64,000 nucleotides of DNA from Brevundimonas sp. 357 (GCF_003938605.1 NZ_RHWX01000005.1:62001-126000); one strand, 5' to 3'; shown: positions 1 through 12,303, numbered from the stretch's first letter. Numbers and translations: made by a program. The notes: generated by a model not told the origin, from the letters alone.

Positions 1-166
1 TGCCGATACGGCGCGTGCGCTGGCGGTGCTCGGGCGGGAGCTTGTTCGAGAGGATCGAGATGAAGATCAGGTTGTCGATCCCCAGCACCACCTCCATGAC
101 CACGAGGGTCACAAGGGCCGCCCAGGCGGCGGGATCGGTCAACAGCGGGGTTATGCTTTCGAGCAT
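1..166 (-). CDS. TerC family integral membrane protein, N-terminal part only
   Basis: This partial gene runs off the left edge of the window. The minus strand from the ATG at 166 gives about 55 residues containing [18 protein letters not shown], the signature first helix of TerC/YoaE-type membrane proteins, which have an acidic residue and an Asp-Asn inside the membrane. An AGGA element lies about 8 nt upstream of the start. Known TerC proteins are multi-pass inner-membrane proteins linked to metal ion handling, including manganese efflux and tellurium resistance. The specific substrate cannot be read from this fragment. It is transcribed away from the ATP synthase operon. Confidence 0.8.
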   Translation of the reverse strand, partial: MLESITPLLTDPAAWAALVTLVVMEVVLGIDNLIFISILSNKLPPEHRQRTRRIG

Positions 167-498
167 CGGGGTTCCTGAAGGGTGTTGGAAGTTTTTCGGT
201 AACGGGAGCGTGAGCGCGCATCAAGCGTCGGATGGCGTCGTCGTCGTCGCAGGCCCTCCTGTCGAACCCAGCTTGACCGGTCCTATTCGACCAAAGAGAG
301 CGCGGGTGCGGCGTTATCGTTCCGCGCCCCTCGGTTGCGAGGCGAGGCCTTGCATGGTATCAGCCGCGCGGCTTTAGCGAAGGGCGTATCGAAAGATGCG
401 TCCCCAGCGTGCTTTCTACAAGCATTTCAGGCCCTTGGCTGGCGCAGGCGACTGCGGCCGGTCTTGATCCAAACGCTTCAGACGCGGACCAAATATAA
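167..498. other. Intergenic region between terC-like gene and atp operon
   Basis: This 332-base gap lies between divergent genes and must hold the promoters of both the TerC-like gene and the ATP synthase operon. No convincing -35/-10 pair with 16-18 nt spacing and no palindromic operator was seen. Short open frames here are ordinary GC-rich shadows. Confidence 0.5.
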
Positions 499-2653
<2,155 letters not shown>

Positions 2654-2690
2654 CCGTTCGGCCCTGTAGTCAAAGGAAGAGCAGAGCCGG

Positions 2691-5121
<2,431 letters not shown>

Positions 5122-5124
5122 GCC

Positions 5125-5394
5125 ATGGCCGGTAAGCTGAACTTCTCCCTCGTCGCCCCGGAACGCGAAGTCTTCGCCGGTTCGGTCGATCAGGTCGATG
5201 CGCCGGGCGTCGAGGGCGACTTCGGCGTCCTGCCGGGCCACGCGCCCTTCATGACCACCCTGCGCGAAGGCGTGGTGACGGTCTATGACGGCGCCCAGCG
5301 CCGCCGCTTCGAGGTCAAGGGCGGCTTCGCCGACGTCAACGGCGAAGGCCTGACCATCCTGGCCGAAGAGGCTTCGGAGCTGACCGCGAACTAA
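5125..5394 (+). CDS. atpC: F1Fo ATP synthase subunit epsilon, short form
   Basis: This is the rotor-foot subunit that couples F1 to the c-ring. The 89 residues comprise the N-terminal beta-sandwich (LNFSLVAPEREVFAGSVDQV, then GDFGVLPGHAPFMTTL). They stop where other epsilon subunits (130-140 aa) continue into a two-helix inhibitory domain. The protein therefore lacks the C-terminal helices that restrain ATP hydrolysis in E. coli-type enzymes. Short epsilons are known in alphaproteobacteria, where a separate zeta inhibitor can act. It starts 3 nt after atpD and is followed by a strong terminator, marking the operon end. Confidence 0.95.
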   Translation: MAGKLNFSLVAPEREVFAGSVDQVDAPGVEGDFGVLPGHAPFMTTLREGVVTVYDGAQRRRFEVKGGFADVNGEGLTILAEEASELTAN

Positions 5395-5417
5395 GCTTTC
5401 GCGACGCTGAAACGATC

Positions 5418-5450
5418 AAAGGCCCCTCGCTTGCGGCGAGGGGCCTTTTT
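5418..5450 (+). terminator. Rho-independent terminator of atp operon
   Basis: A near-perfect 12-13 bp GC-rich stem (AAGGCCCCTCGC and its complement) with a short loop is followed by TTTTT. It starts 24 nt after the atpC stop. Confidence 0.93.
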
Positions 5451-5462
5451 CGTGCGCGATGT

Positions 5463-5634
5463 CCGACGCCAACTCCGACGCCAACTCCGCCGTCATCGCT
5501 CCTCACGCCGTCATCCATTATCTCCGCCGTCATCCTCGGGCTTGACCCGAGGATCCAGTGCGGCGCGCGCTCCACCTAGCCAAGGTTCCGCAGACGGACG
5601 GCTGGATCCTCGGGTCAAGCCCGAGGATGACGGC
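5463..5634. repeat. Palindromic doublet, family A copy 1, with iterated leader
   Basis: Two 32-nt arms, 5526-5557 and 5603-5634, are exact reverse complements of each other. Each arm is itself a hairpin with core CCTCGGGCTTGACCCGAGG, and a 45-nt spacer containing CCGCAGACGGA separates them. Upstream, 5463-5486 holds two exact copies of CCGACGCCAACT, followed by three degenerate copies of CCGCCGTCATC that lead into the first arm. The layout resembles REP doublets. Related copies are at 14443-14551 and 48608-48717. Confidence 0.88.
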
Positions 5635-5682
5635 AGTGGGGTCCGAAGAGTGACGCTTGGTCTTTAGAGAAGCGTCAGAGCC

Positions 5683-6159
5683 TCAAACCGCCCATTCCCC
5701 GAACACCCGCGCCACCTGCTCATAGACCGGGCGTTTGAACGGCACGATCAGGCTGGGCGCCTCTTCGAGCCGCCCCCAGCGCCAGGCGTCGAATTCCGGT
5801 TCGCCGTGGGCGTTCAGGTCGATCTCGTCCTCATGGCCGGTCAGGCGGAAGGCGAACCACTGCTGGCGCTGGCCTTTCAGCCCCTTCCAGCTCTTGGGGC
5901 TCGGCAGGCCTTCGGGGAAGTCATAGGGAATCCACTCGCTCGTGCGGCCCAGCAGGGCGATCGAGCGCACGCCCGTCTCCTCGTGCAGTTCGCGGCGGGC
6001 GGCGGCTTCCAGGTCTTCGCCGTCGTCGACGCCGCCCTGCGGGAACTGCCAGTTCCACGGCTCGGGCGTGTCGGCGCGGCGGCCGAACCAGACCTGGCCG
6101 GCCGGGTTGAACAGGACGACCCCGACGTTGGGGCGATAGAGGGACAGGTCGATGCTCAT
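5683..6159 (-). CDS. rppH: RNA pyrophosphohydrolase (Nudix)
   Basis: This enzyme converts the 5' triphosphate of transcripts to a monophosphate, which promotes RNase E-dependent decay, or it cleaves diadenosine polyphosphates. The 158-residue product starts YRPNVGVVLFNPAGQVWFGR and carries a complete Nudix box at residues 42-64, beginning GGVDDGEDLEAAARREL and ending HEETGV. The motif PWNWQFPQGG just before it is typical of RppH. It is convergent with the atp operon and separated from it by a repeat. In many alphaproteobacteria this gene sits near the ctpA/deacetylase cluster, which here lies about 10 kb away. Confidence 0.95.
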   Translation of the reverse strand: MSIDLSLYRPNVGVVLFNPAGQVWFGRRADTPEPWNWQFPQGGVDDGEDLEAAARRELHEETGVRSIALLGRTSEWIPYDFPEGLPSPKSWKGLKGQRQQWFAFRLTGHEDEIDLNAHGEPEFDAWRWGRLEEAPSLIVPFKRPVYEQVARVFGEWAV

Positions 6160-6236
6160 GCCCTTCGCATACGCCGCCGTCTCGTCGCGGGCTAGGCGTC
6201 AACGTCCGGGAAAGGCGGCGCGACTAGGGTGGCGTC

Positions 6237-6647
6237 ATGGACAGACGTCATCTGATCGGCCTGACTTTGCATGGCGTGGCGCTCGGCGGCCTCGCGGCGG
6301 CCGGCGCCGCGCACGCTTCGCCTGAGAAGAGCGGCGGCGGCAAGGGGGGCTATCTGTCCCTGCCCACCGCCACCGCTACCGTTCTGAGGCGCGACGGGCG
6401 ACGCGGGGTGATGACGGTCGAGACGGGCCTCGACATCGCCGACGGCGCCCTGATGGAACGGGCGCAGCTGTCCCAGCCGCGCCTCAGCGCCGCCTACAAC
6501 GAGATCGTTCGCATCGCCGCCGAGCGGCTGCTGCCGGACGCCCCGCCCAATGTCGAATGGCTGGTCGTCGCCTTGCAGCACGCCACCGACGCCATCCTGG
6601 GCAAGCCGGGGGCCAAGCTGCTGCTGGGCACGGTGATGGTGGTTTGA
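6237..6647 (+). CDS. Exported protein of unknown function, weakly FliL-like
   Basis: The 136-residue product has an N-terminal signal beginning MDRRHLIGLTLHG, with a hydrophobic stretch and an AHA cleavage-like site near residue 27. The double arginine is suggestive of Tat export but the hydrophobic core is also Sec-compatible. After a Gly/Lys linker, the mature part (YLSLPTATATVLRRDGRRGV, then METG-type strands, a long helix and a terminal LLLGTVMVV) resembles the fold pattern of the FliL periplasmic domain. No flagellar genes are nearby. The assignment is weak, and it is best treated as a conserved hypothetical periplasmic protein. Confidence 0.7.
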   Translation: MDRRHLIGLTLHGVALGGLAAAGAAHASPEKSGGGKGGYLSLPTATATVLRRDGRRGVMTVETGLDIADGALMERAQLSQPRLSAAYNEIVRIAAERLLPDAPPNVEWLVVALQHATDAILGKPGAKLLLGTVMVV

Positions 6648-6688
6648 GGCGAGGCGCCGCTTACATACGCGCACATCCTCCAACACAT

Positions 6689-6723
6689 GCCGTCATCCTC
6701 GGGTCAAGCCCGAGGATGACGGC
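6689..6723. repeat. Single family A hairpin
   Basis: A lone copy of the family A arm forms a perfect 15-bp stem (GCCGTCATCCTCGGG and its complement) with loop TCAAG. It sits between the convergent exported protein and ABC ATPase genes. There is no T tract on either side. Confidence 0.85.
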
Positions 6724-6781
6724 GGGGAGAGGGAGCGAGGTGCGAAGCGTAGAAGGGAGGGGCGTCGCGACGCCCGCGCCC

Positions 6782-7756
6782 TCAGTCCTGCGTCGGGTCG
6801 GGGCGGCTCGTGTCGCCGTAGGTCATGGCGAGGAAGACGTCCTCCAGGTCCGGGTCTTCGGTGGCGATGTCCTTGATGGTCACGCCCGCCGCGCGCACGG
6901 CGGCCAGCACCTGTTCGACGCTCGACTCGCCTGTCCGATAGGTGACGACGAAGGCGCCGTTGGCGCGCGGGGCGACCGCAAAGCCGTTCAGGGCGGGCAG
7001 GGTCTCGGGCGCCGTCTCGGGCGTCACCACGACGTTGCGGGTGTCCAGCCGCTTCAACAACTGTTCGGTCGGCTCGCAGGCCACGACCTCGCCGCGGTTG
7101 ATGATGGCGATGGTGTCGCACAGCTCCTGCGCCTCCTCGAGGTAGTGGGTGGTCAGGATCACCGTCACCCCTTCCTCGTTGATCTTGCGGACGTACTCCC
7201 ACAGCTGGCGGCGCAGTTCGACGTCCACGCCCGCCGTCGGCTCGTCGAGGATCAGCACGGGCGGATTGTGCACCAGGGCCTTGGCAACCATCAGGCGTCG
7301 CTTCATGCCGCCAGACAGGGCGCGGACATAGGCGTTGGCCTTGTCCGACAGGCCCAGCGCCGCCAGCAGTTCGTCCGAGCGTCGCTCGTTGGCGGGCACG
7401 CCGTAGAAGCCCGCCTGCACCTCCAGCGCCTCGCGCGGAGTGAAGAAGACGTCGGCGACGATTTCCTGCGGCACCACGCCCAGGGCCGAGCGGGCGTCGC
7501 GCGCCTCATGGTCGATGTCGCGGTCCCAGATGCGGACCGTGCCTTCCGACTTGTTCACCACGCCCGCGATGATGTTGATCAGGGTCGACTTGCCCGCGCC
7601 GTTGGGCCCCAGCAGGCCGAACATCGAGCCGCGCGGCACCGTCAGATCGACCCCGCGCAGGGCCGTCTTCGGCGGCGACTTGCGCGAGCCCTTGTAGGTC
7701 TTCTTCAGCCCCCTGACCTCGATGGCGTTGACGGGCAGACGGGGCGCTTGGGTCAT
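6782..7756 (-). CDS. ABC transporter ATP-binding protein (ABC-2 type exporter)
   Basis: This ATPase of an ABC exporter has 324 residues from the ATG at 7756. All motifs are present: Walker A GPNGAGKST at 50-58, Q-loop VVPQE near 95, signature LSGGM at 148-152, Walker B LILDEPT near 168-174, and H-loop His204 in LTTHYLEEA. The C-terminal extension after residue 230, a ferredoxin-like domain ending EDPDLEDVFLAMTYG, is typical of the DrrA/CcmA-like exporter class. No permease gene is adjacent, so the membrane partner must be encoded elsewhere. An open frame extends 44 codons upstream but lacks the conserved start context. Confidence 0.92.
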   Translation of the reverse strand: MTQAPRLPVNAIEVRGLKKTYKGSRKSPPKTALRGVDLTVPRGSMFGLLGPNGAGKSTLINIIAGVVNKSEGTVRIWDRDIDHEARDARSALGVVPQEIVADVFFTPREALEVQAGFYGVPANERRSDELLAALGLSDKANAYVRALSGGMKRRLMVAKALVHNPPVLILDEPTAGVDVELRRQLWEYVRKINEEGVTVILTTHYLEEAQELCDTIAIINRGEVVACEPTEQLLKRLDTRNVVVTPETAPETLPALNGFAVAPRANGAFVVTYRTGESSVEQVLAAVRAAGVTIKDIATEDPDLEDVFLAMTYGDTSRPDPTQD

Positions 7757-7902
7757 GAGGCGGACTTCAACTCGGGCAGGGCGGGGCGGACGGCATAGGT
7801 AGGGCGCGCAAGGCCGTTCGCCAAGCCGCTGGCGCATATGGGGGACAAGGTTGCGAGACGATATGTAAATGGTGCTTGATGTGCGCAAATGTTATGTCTA
7901 GG

Positions 7903-7921
7903 TTGCTTGTCATAAAGACAA
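7903..7921 (+). promoter_or_regulatory. Candidate operator upstream of small membrane protein gene
   Basis: TTGCTTGTCA is followed by an inverted repeat, TTGTC-ATAAA-GACAA (7907-7921), about 25 nt before the start at 7944. The same ten bases occur at 54263-54272 before another small membrane protein gene. The regulator is unknown. Confidence 0.4.
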
Positions 7922-7943
7922 CTTTCATAGACGAGGACACACC

Positions 7944-8234
7944 ATGACCACCGCCGTCGCCGCCCGCAAACCCCTGACCCGCACCCGCATCATCGGCTTC
8001 GCCGCCATGGGCGTCTGCGCCGTCGGCTACGCCGGTTTCGCCCTGGCCCTGCTGGCGGGCAAGCTGGACTATCTGCCGATGGCCCAGGCGGCGATCATCG
8101 CCGCGGTCGCCGCCGTGATCGGCGAGATCGGCCTGTGGGTCGGGGCGGGCTGCCTGGGCCTGACCCTGTTCAAGAAGCGCAAGGCCCTGTTCGATAAGGT
8201 GATGGGCCGCAAGGCCGCTCCCTCTGACGTTTGA
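7944..8234 (+). CDS. Small two-helix membrane protein
   Basis: The 96-residue product has a basic N-terminus (AARKPLTRTR), two strongly hydrophobic segments at about residues 18-38 and 47-73, and a basic tail (FKKRKALFDKVMGRK). This predicts a small inner-membrane protein with both ends in the cytoplasm. It resembles the so-called transporter-suffix small membrane proteins only weakly, and function is unknown. It is divergent from the ABC ATPase gene and has its own palindromic upstream element shared with the locus at 54.3 kb. Confidence 0.75.
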   Translation: MTTAVAARKPLTRTRIIGFAAMGVCAVGYAGFALALLAGKLDYLPMAQAAIIAAVAAVIGEIGLWVGAGCLGLTLFKKRKALFDKVMGRKAAPSDV

Positions 8235-8291
8235 CCTGACGGTCCGGTCCGCCTAGGAACGGCGCAAAGCCTTTCCAGACCGGACCGGATC

Positions 8292-8531
8292 ATGCCTCCC
8301 CGCCATCTCGACGCCGTCATTCCTCCGCCCGAAGAAGTCGTGGTCTCGACCAAGCGCGTCGCCTGCGACGGCGGCGGCGGGGCCCTTGGCCACCCGCTGG
8401 TCTATATGGACATGGGCGAGGACGACTTCATCGAATGCGGCTATTGCGACCGCCGCTTCGTGCTGTCGGACCATCCGCACCCCGAGAGCGAATACCTCGA
8501 TCCTGCGGCCCGTCCGCCTGAGGCGCACTGA
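8292..8531 (+). CDS. Zinc-finger CHCC domain protein (NDUFS6-like)
   Basis: The 79-residue protein has the ligand pattern VACDGGGG...GHPLVYMDM...ECGYCDRRF, the CHCC zinc site found in bacterial and mitochondrial NDUFS6-type proteins. In mitochondria the homologue is a complex I accessory subunit; the bacterial role is less clear. It is 8 nt upstream of the glyoxalase gene and probably co-transcribed with it. The length is typical for the family. Confidence 0.88.
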   Translation: MPPRHLDAVIPPPEEVVVSTKRVACDGGGGALGHPLVYMDMGEDDFIECGYCDRRFVLSDHPHPESEYLDPAARPPEAH

Positions 8532-8539
8532 GGCCGGCC

Positions 8540-8980
8540 GTGCGTTATCTGCACACCATGGTCCGGGTGAAGGATCTGGACGCTTCGATGCGCTTCTACC
8601 GCGACCTGCTGGGTCTGGAGGAGACGCGCCGCGCGGATTACGAGGCCGGGCGCTTCACCCTGGTCTATCTGGCCGCGCCCGCCGACAAGGCCCGCGCCGA
8701 GGCCGAGAAGTCGCCCGAGGTCGAGCTGACCTATAATTGGGACGATCAGGACTACGACGGCGGCCGCAACTTCGGCCATCTGGCGTTTCAGGTCGACGAC
8801 ATCTACGCCGCCTGCCAGCGGCTGATGGACGGCGGCGTCGTCGTCAACCGTCCGCCCCGCGACGGCCACATGGCCTTCGTCCGCTCGCCGGACGGGATTT
8901 CGATCGAGCTGCTGCAGGCGGGCGAGCGCCTGGCTCCGGCCGAGCCGTGGGCCTCCATGCCGAACGTGGGCGCCTGGTGA
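8540..8980 (+). CDS. gloA: Lactoylglutathione lyase (glyoxalase I)
   Basis: This VOC-fold metalloenzyme isomerises the methylglyoxal-glutathione hemithioacetal to S-lactoylglutathione in methylglyoxal detoxification. The 146-residue product starts at GTG and has the expected landmarks: YLHTMVRVKDLDASMRFYRD with the first metal His, GLEETRR, GHLAFQVDDI with the second metal His, and the C-terminal glutamate in SIELLQAG. It is translationally coupled to the next gene through a GTGA overlap. Confidence 0.93.
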   Translation: MRYLHTMVRVKDLDASMRFYRDLLGLEETRRADYEAGRFTLVYLAAPADKARAEAEKSPEVELTYNWDDQDYDGGRNFGHLAFQVDDIYAACQRLMDGGVVVNRPPRDGHMAFVRSPDGISIELLQAGERLAPAEPWASMPNVGAW

Positions 8981-9594
8981 GCGTTTCGGCGCGGCTGATC
9001 CTGGGTCTGGCGGTCCTGAGCCTGGGCGCCTGCGCCTCGGTGACGGAGACCAATCCGGCGCGGACGGCCACGGACATGCTGCTGGTCAACCGCGCCGCCG
9101 ATCGCGCGGTCGAGGGTCTGACCCTGCCGATCCCCCAGGGCGCGCGCGTCTTCGTCGACGAGACCTATTTCCAGGCCGAGAACGCCCGCTATGCGCTGAG
9201 CGCCATCCGCGCCGCCCTGTCGGAGGCGGGCTACGCCATCGTGCGCGAGCGCGGCGAGGCCGACGCCATCTTCGAGGTGCGCGCCGGGGCCTTGTCGCTG
9301 GACCAGCTGCGCCGGGTGGTGGGCATTCCCGACATGCGGGTGCCGATCAACGAGAGCCTGAACGTCGTCTCCCTGCCGGAGCTGTCGCTCTACTCCAACC
9401 GCGACCGCATGGGCGTGGCCGAGTTTTCGGGCTTCCTCTACGACGCGCGCACGGGGATGCCGCTGGGCGCCGTCACGCCGATGATCGGCCAGTACAAGAT
9501 CCGCAGCCACAAGGCCTTCATGATGATCACCTGGGGCCAGCAGTTGGCCCAGCCGGGCGAGCGTGATCCGGGCTCGAGCTGGAAGGAATTCTAG
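8977..9594 (+). CDS. Outer-membrane-type lipoprotein of unknown function (DUF6655-like)
   Basis: The start is the GTG at 8977, which overlaps the glyoxalase stop. The 205-residue product begins with a signal peptide ending in the lipobox LGAC (Cys at about residue 19), followed by ASVTETNPARTATDMLLVNRA. The mature part resembles a family of uncharacterised alphaproteobacterial lipoproteins that share a TNxxRTATEMLL-type opening. No catalytic motif is visible. It probably shares a transcript with the zinc-finger and glyoxalase genes. Confidence 0.82.
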   Translation: MSVSARLILGLAVLSLGACASVTETNPARTATDMLLVNRAADRAVEGLTLPIPQGARVFVDETYFQAENARYALSAIRAALSEAGYAIVRERGEADAIFEVRAGALSLDQLRRVVGIPDMRVPINESLNVVSLPELSLYSNRDRMGVAEFSGFLYDARTGMPLGAVTPMIGQYKIRSHKAFMMITWGQQLAQPGERDPGSSWKEF

Positions 9595-9606
9595 CGCGAA
9601 TATTTG

Positions 9607-9684
9607 GACCATTGTTCTGGGTTCAGTCGATTCCGACTGAACCGAAAATGGTCAGGCCTCTCGCTCCGTTCGCGGAGCGAGACA
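9607..9684. repeat. Two adjacent hairpins in intergenic region
   Basis: The first hairpin has a perfect 10-bp stem, GGTTCAGTCG-ATTC-CGACTGAACC (9619-9642), inside outer arms GACCATT and AATGGTC (9607-9613, 9647-9653). The second is TCTCGCTCCG-TTCG-CGGAGCGAGA (9659-9682). Neither is followed by a T tract, so they look like a repeat element rather than a terminator. Confidence 0.75.
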
Positions 9685-9854
9685 GCCGCTTCGGACCGTG
9701 TTAGGGCGCAGGTGAGCATAAGGCGTTGGCCGCGCTCATCTGTTCGCCGCCGCCGCAAGAGACGCCCTTGTCCTTCTTCCACGCCGGTCCCGCGCCGAAA
9801 GGCTCCGGTCTTCGCCGAGGCGCCCTGCGCGACGGGCTGGATCTGGCGCCGGGG

Positions 9855-10430
9855 ATGAAGGTCGGCCTGTTCGGCGGCTCGTTCAATCCGGCTCACGACG
9901 GCCACGCCCATGTGGCGGCCACCGCTATGCAGCGGCTGGACCTGGACCGGGTGGTCTGGCTGGTCTCGCCGCAGAATCCGCTGAAATCCGAGCACGAGAC
10001 CGCGCCCCTGGCCGAACGCATGGCCTCGGCGCGCGCCGTGGCCGCGAGCGTCGGCCCGGCCATGATCGTCTCAGATTTCGAGACGCGGGCGGGCACGCGC
10101 TGGACCGTCGATACCCTGCGCGCCGTCGTCGCCCGCCATCCCGGCGTGCATTTCGTCTGGCTGATGGGATCGGACAATCTGGCGGGATTCCATCGCTGGA
10201 GGGGCTGGACCGACATCATGCGGTTGATGCCGGTGGCGGTTATCGCCCGGCCGGGCAGCCTGCTGGACAGTCGCACGGCCCCGGCGGCGGCGCGGTTCGC
10301 CCGCTATCGCATTCCCGCCGCCCAGGCCGGACTGCTGCCCAATCTGGAAGCGCCGGCCTGGACCTATCTGACGGCGCCGCTGAATCACCGCTCCTCCACA
10401 GCCATCCGCGCGACGCGCGCGGCGGGGTGA
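9855..10430 (+). CDS. nadD: Nicotinate-nucleotide adenylyltransferase
   Basis: This enzyme adenylates nicotinate mononucleotide in NAD biosynthesis. The core starts MKVGLFGGSFNPAHDGHAHV, containing the nucleotidyltransferase motifs GGSFNPAH and the following GH. WLMGSDNLAGFHRWRGW and a C-terminal NHRSSTAIR (the ISSTxIR-like motif) complete the family pattern. From the ATG at 9855 the product is 191 residues. The frame remains open upstream to a TTG at 9726 (234 residues), and N-terminal extensions do occur in relatives, so the start is uncertain. The usual downstream partners rsfS and rlmH lie about 2 kb further on. Confidence 0.93.
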   Translation: MKVGLFGGSFNPAHDGHAHVAATAMQRLDLDRVVWLVSPQNPLKSEHETAPLAERMASARAVAASVGPAMIVSDFETRAGTRWTVDTLRAVVARHPGVHFVWLMGSDNLAGFHRWRGWTDIMRLMPVAVIARPGSLLDSRTAPAAARFARYRIPAAQAGLLPNLEAPAWTYLTAPLNHRSSTAIRATRAAG

Positions 10431-10448
10431 AGGCGCGGGCCTGTTCCC

Positions 10449-10973
10449 TCAGTGCGCCGTGCGCGGCGCTCGCGACGACGAGTGGTAGCTGAGGATGCGC
10501 CATTCGCCGTTGCGCCGCTCCAGCACGCTGGTGGCGACGCCTTGCCGCTCGACCGGGGCGCGGGCGGCGTCCTTGAAGGCGATACGGAAGCGATAGGTCT
10601 CGGTGGCATAGGCCGTGTCGCCCGCGACGACGACGCGCACGACCGGGTCGATCATCTCGAAGGCCGAGAAGACCAGCAGCTCCGGCCCCAGGTGGTGCTC
10701 CAGATAGCGGGCGAAGTCGCCCTCGACGCCGCCCTGTTCGAACACCTGGGAGTCCGGCCAGAAGAAGCGGGCGGCGGCCGGAGCGTCCAGGGCGCTGAGG
10801 CTGGCGCGATAGCCTTGCAGCACGGCCAGCACCTCGGCCTGCGGCGCCGAGCGCGCGGCGCTGGCCGACTGTGCGGCCTGAGGGGCGGGCTCGTGGGCGG
10901 ATGCGACGGGGGCATGGGCGATCATGAAGCCGGCCAGGATGGCGGGCAGGGCGGCGACGGGCAGGCGGTTCAT
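10449..10973 (-). CDS. Secreted SnoaL/DUF4440-like (NTF2-fold) protein
   Basis: The 174-residue product has a signal peptide ending ASA near residue 26, then an NTF2-like domain: VLAVLQGYRASLSALDAPAA, FFWPDSQVFEQGG, a central VVAGDTAYATETYRF strand and a final NGEWRILSYHSSS. These are hallmarks of the SnoaL/DUF4440 superfamily, whose members range from small enzymes to ligand binders. The substrate is unknown. Its start codon overlaps the end of the upstream acyltransferase gene by 4 nt, so the two are translationally coupled. Confidence 0.8.
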   Translation of the reverse strand: MNRLPVAALPAILAGFMIAHAPVASAHEPAPQAAQSASAARSAPQAEVLAVLQGYRASLSALDAPAAARFFWPDSQVFEQGGVEGDFARYLEHHLGPELLVFSAFEMIDPVVRVVVAGDTAYATETYRFRIAFKDAARAPVERQGVATSVLERRNGEWRILSYHSSSRAPRTAH

Positions 10974-12163
10974 CCGGTTTCTCCTTGGGTGAGCGGGGCG
11001 CCGGCGCGCGCGCCGGGACGGTTGAGCCGGCGACGCAGGAGCCTGCGGCCGGGCTGTTCGACGGCGATGTGAATCACGGCGGCGGCGGCGAGGGTGAGGG
11101 CGAGCAACGCGGCCAGTTCGAGGGGACTCATGCGGTAGTCGCCGTCCAGGCCCAGCAGCGCCTGCATCGCATTGCGCCAGACCATTACCAGCGGAATGTG
11201 GACCAGGTAGAGGGCGTAGGAGGCCTCGCCCGCGAACAGCCAGACGGGGTTCGACAGGAAGGTGCGCGCCCCGGACTTGGCCAGCAGGGCCAGACTGAGG
11301 ATCAGCGGCCCGGCCAGGGCCACGATCAGCCGGTCGTCCAGCGAGGCCTGCATGGCGGCCAGCATGGCCAGGCTGGCGAGGATCACGGCGGCGATCGCGG
11401 TCCTGGAGCTGAGGCGCAGGCGCTGGCCCAGGAAGTAGAGACCGATGCCGAACAGGAATTCAGGCAGAATTCTCAGAACGCCCAGATTGTCTTCGGCGCG
11501 CGGCAGGATGACGCCGAAGGCCATGCGGTAGCCGGCGTCCAGCACAGCGAACAGCGCGATCGCCAGGGCGATCAGGACGACGGGCCGATCCCTCAGGCGC
11601 AAGGCGATCCAGGCGTAGACGGGGAAGATCAGATAGGCGAACCACTCGGCGGACAGGGACCAGGCGGGGCCGTTCCACAGCACCATGGTGGAGCGCGGGA
11701 ACCAGGCCTGGGTCAGCAGCATGGACTGGATGAAGTCGGGCGCGTTGAAACGGCCAGGCTCCAGGCCGACGCCGACCAGTCCCGCGCCCAGCACCATGAC
11801 CAGCATCCCCAGCATGATGGCGGCGTGGGCCGGATAGACGCGGGCGAACCGCGCGACGATGAAGCGCCTGTAGTCCGGCGGTCCTTCGCCCTGCAGATAG
11901 ACGTGGGCGAGGATGAAGCCCGACAGGATGAAGAAGACGTCGACCCCCAGACGCGCCCGGTTCAGCAGGCCGGCGGCCTCGGGCGGCAGGGTCCACATCA
12001 GCTGATAGTGGAAAAGCACCACCCCCAGCGCCAGCAGGAAGCGGACGCTGGTCAGCGGCTCCATCACCGGGGGGAAGGGGTGGGGCGGCGCACGGTCTGA
12101 CGCCCCGGCCGCCTTGCTTTCGCGCGCTGGCGCAGCCCTGGCGACGGTTTCATTCCTGGTCAC
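10970..12163 (-). CDS. Acyltransferase 3 family membrane protein
   Basis: This is a predicted multi-pass inner-membrane O-acyltransferase of 397 residues. After a 33-residue soluble N-terminus come PLTSVRFLLALGVVLFHY, the hallmark first helix with the catalytic-type His, and GVDVFFILSGFILAHVY, both diagnostic of the family (OafA/NodX type). About ten hydrophobic segments follow. These enzymes acetylate surface polysaccharide or lipid substrates, but the target here is unknown. It is the first gene of a two-gene unit with the NTF2-like secreted protein. Confidence 0.9.
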   Translation of the reverse strand: MTRNETVARAAPARESKAAGASDRAPPHPFPPVMEPLTSVRFLLALGVVLFHYQLMWTLPPEAAGLLNRARLGVDVFFILSGFILAHVYLQGEGPPDYRRFIVARFARVYPAHAAIMLGMLVMVLGAGLVGVGLEPGRFNAPDFIQSMLLTQAWFPRSTMVLWNGPAWSLSAEWFAYLIFPVYAWIALRLRDRPVVLIALAIALFAVLDAGYRMAFGVILPRAEDNLGVLRILPEFLFGIGLYFLGQRLRLSSRTAIAAVILASLAMLAAMQASLDDRLIVALAGPLILSLALLAKSGARTFLSNPVWLFAGEASYALYLVHIPLVMVWRNAMQALLGLDGDYRMSPLELAALLALTLAAAAVIHIAVEQPGRRLLRRRLNRPGARAGAPLTQGETG

Positions 12164-12274
12164 GGCAGCGCCCCTCCACGAGCCTGGCTCATGATCCGTC
12201 TACGCAGTTTTACGGCGCGCCCCTCGCCGGAGGCCGCCGGAAGGGAGGCGCGGGGGGGCTCGTCCCTGGCGTGG

Positions 12275-12303
12275 GTGACGTTTTGCACGAGGCGTGCTAT
12301 CAT
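12275..12303 (+). promoter_or_regulatory. Candidate promoter of rsfS-rlmH-envC operon
   Basis: GTGACG and TATCAT are separated by exactly 17 nt, close to the alphaproteobacterial housekeeping pattern. The spacer contains a small palindrome, GCACG-AGG-CGTGC. Confidence 0.4.
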
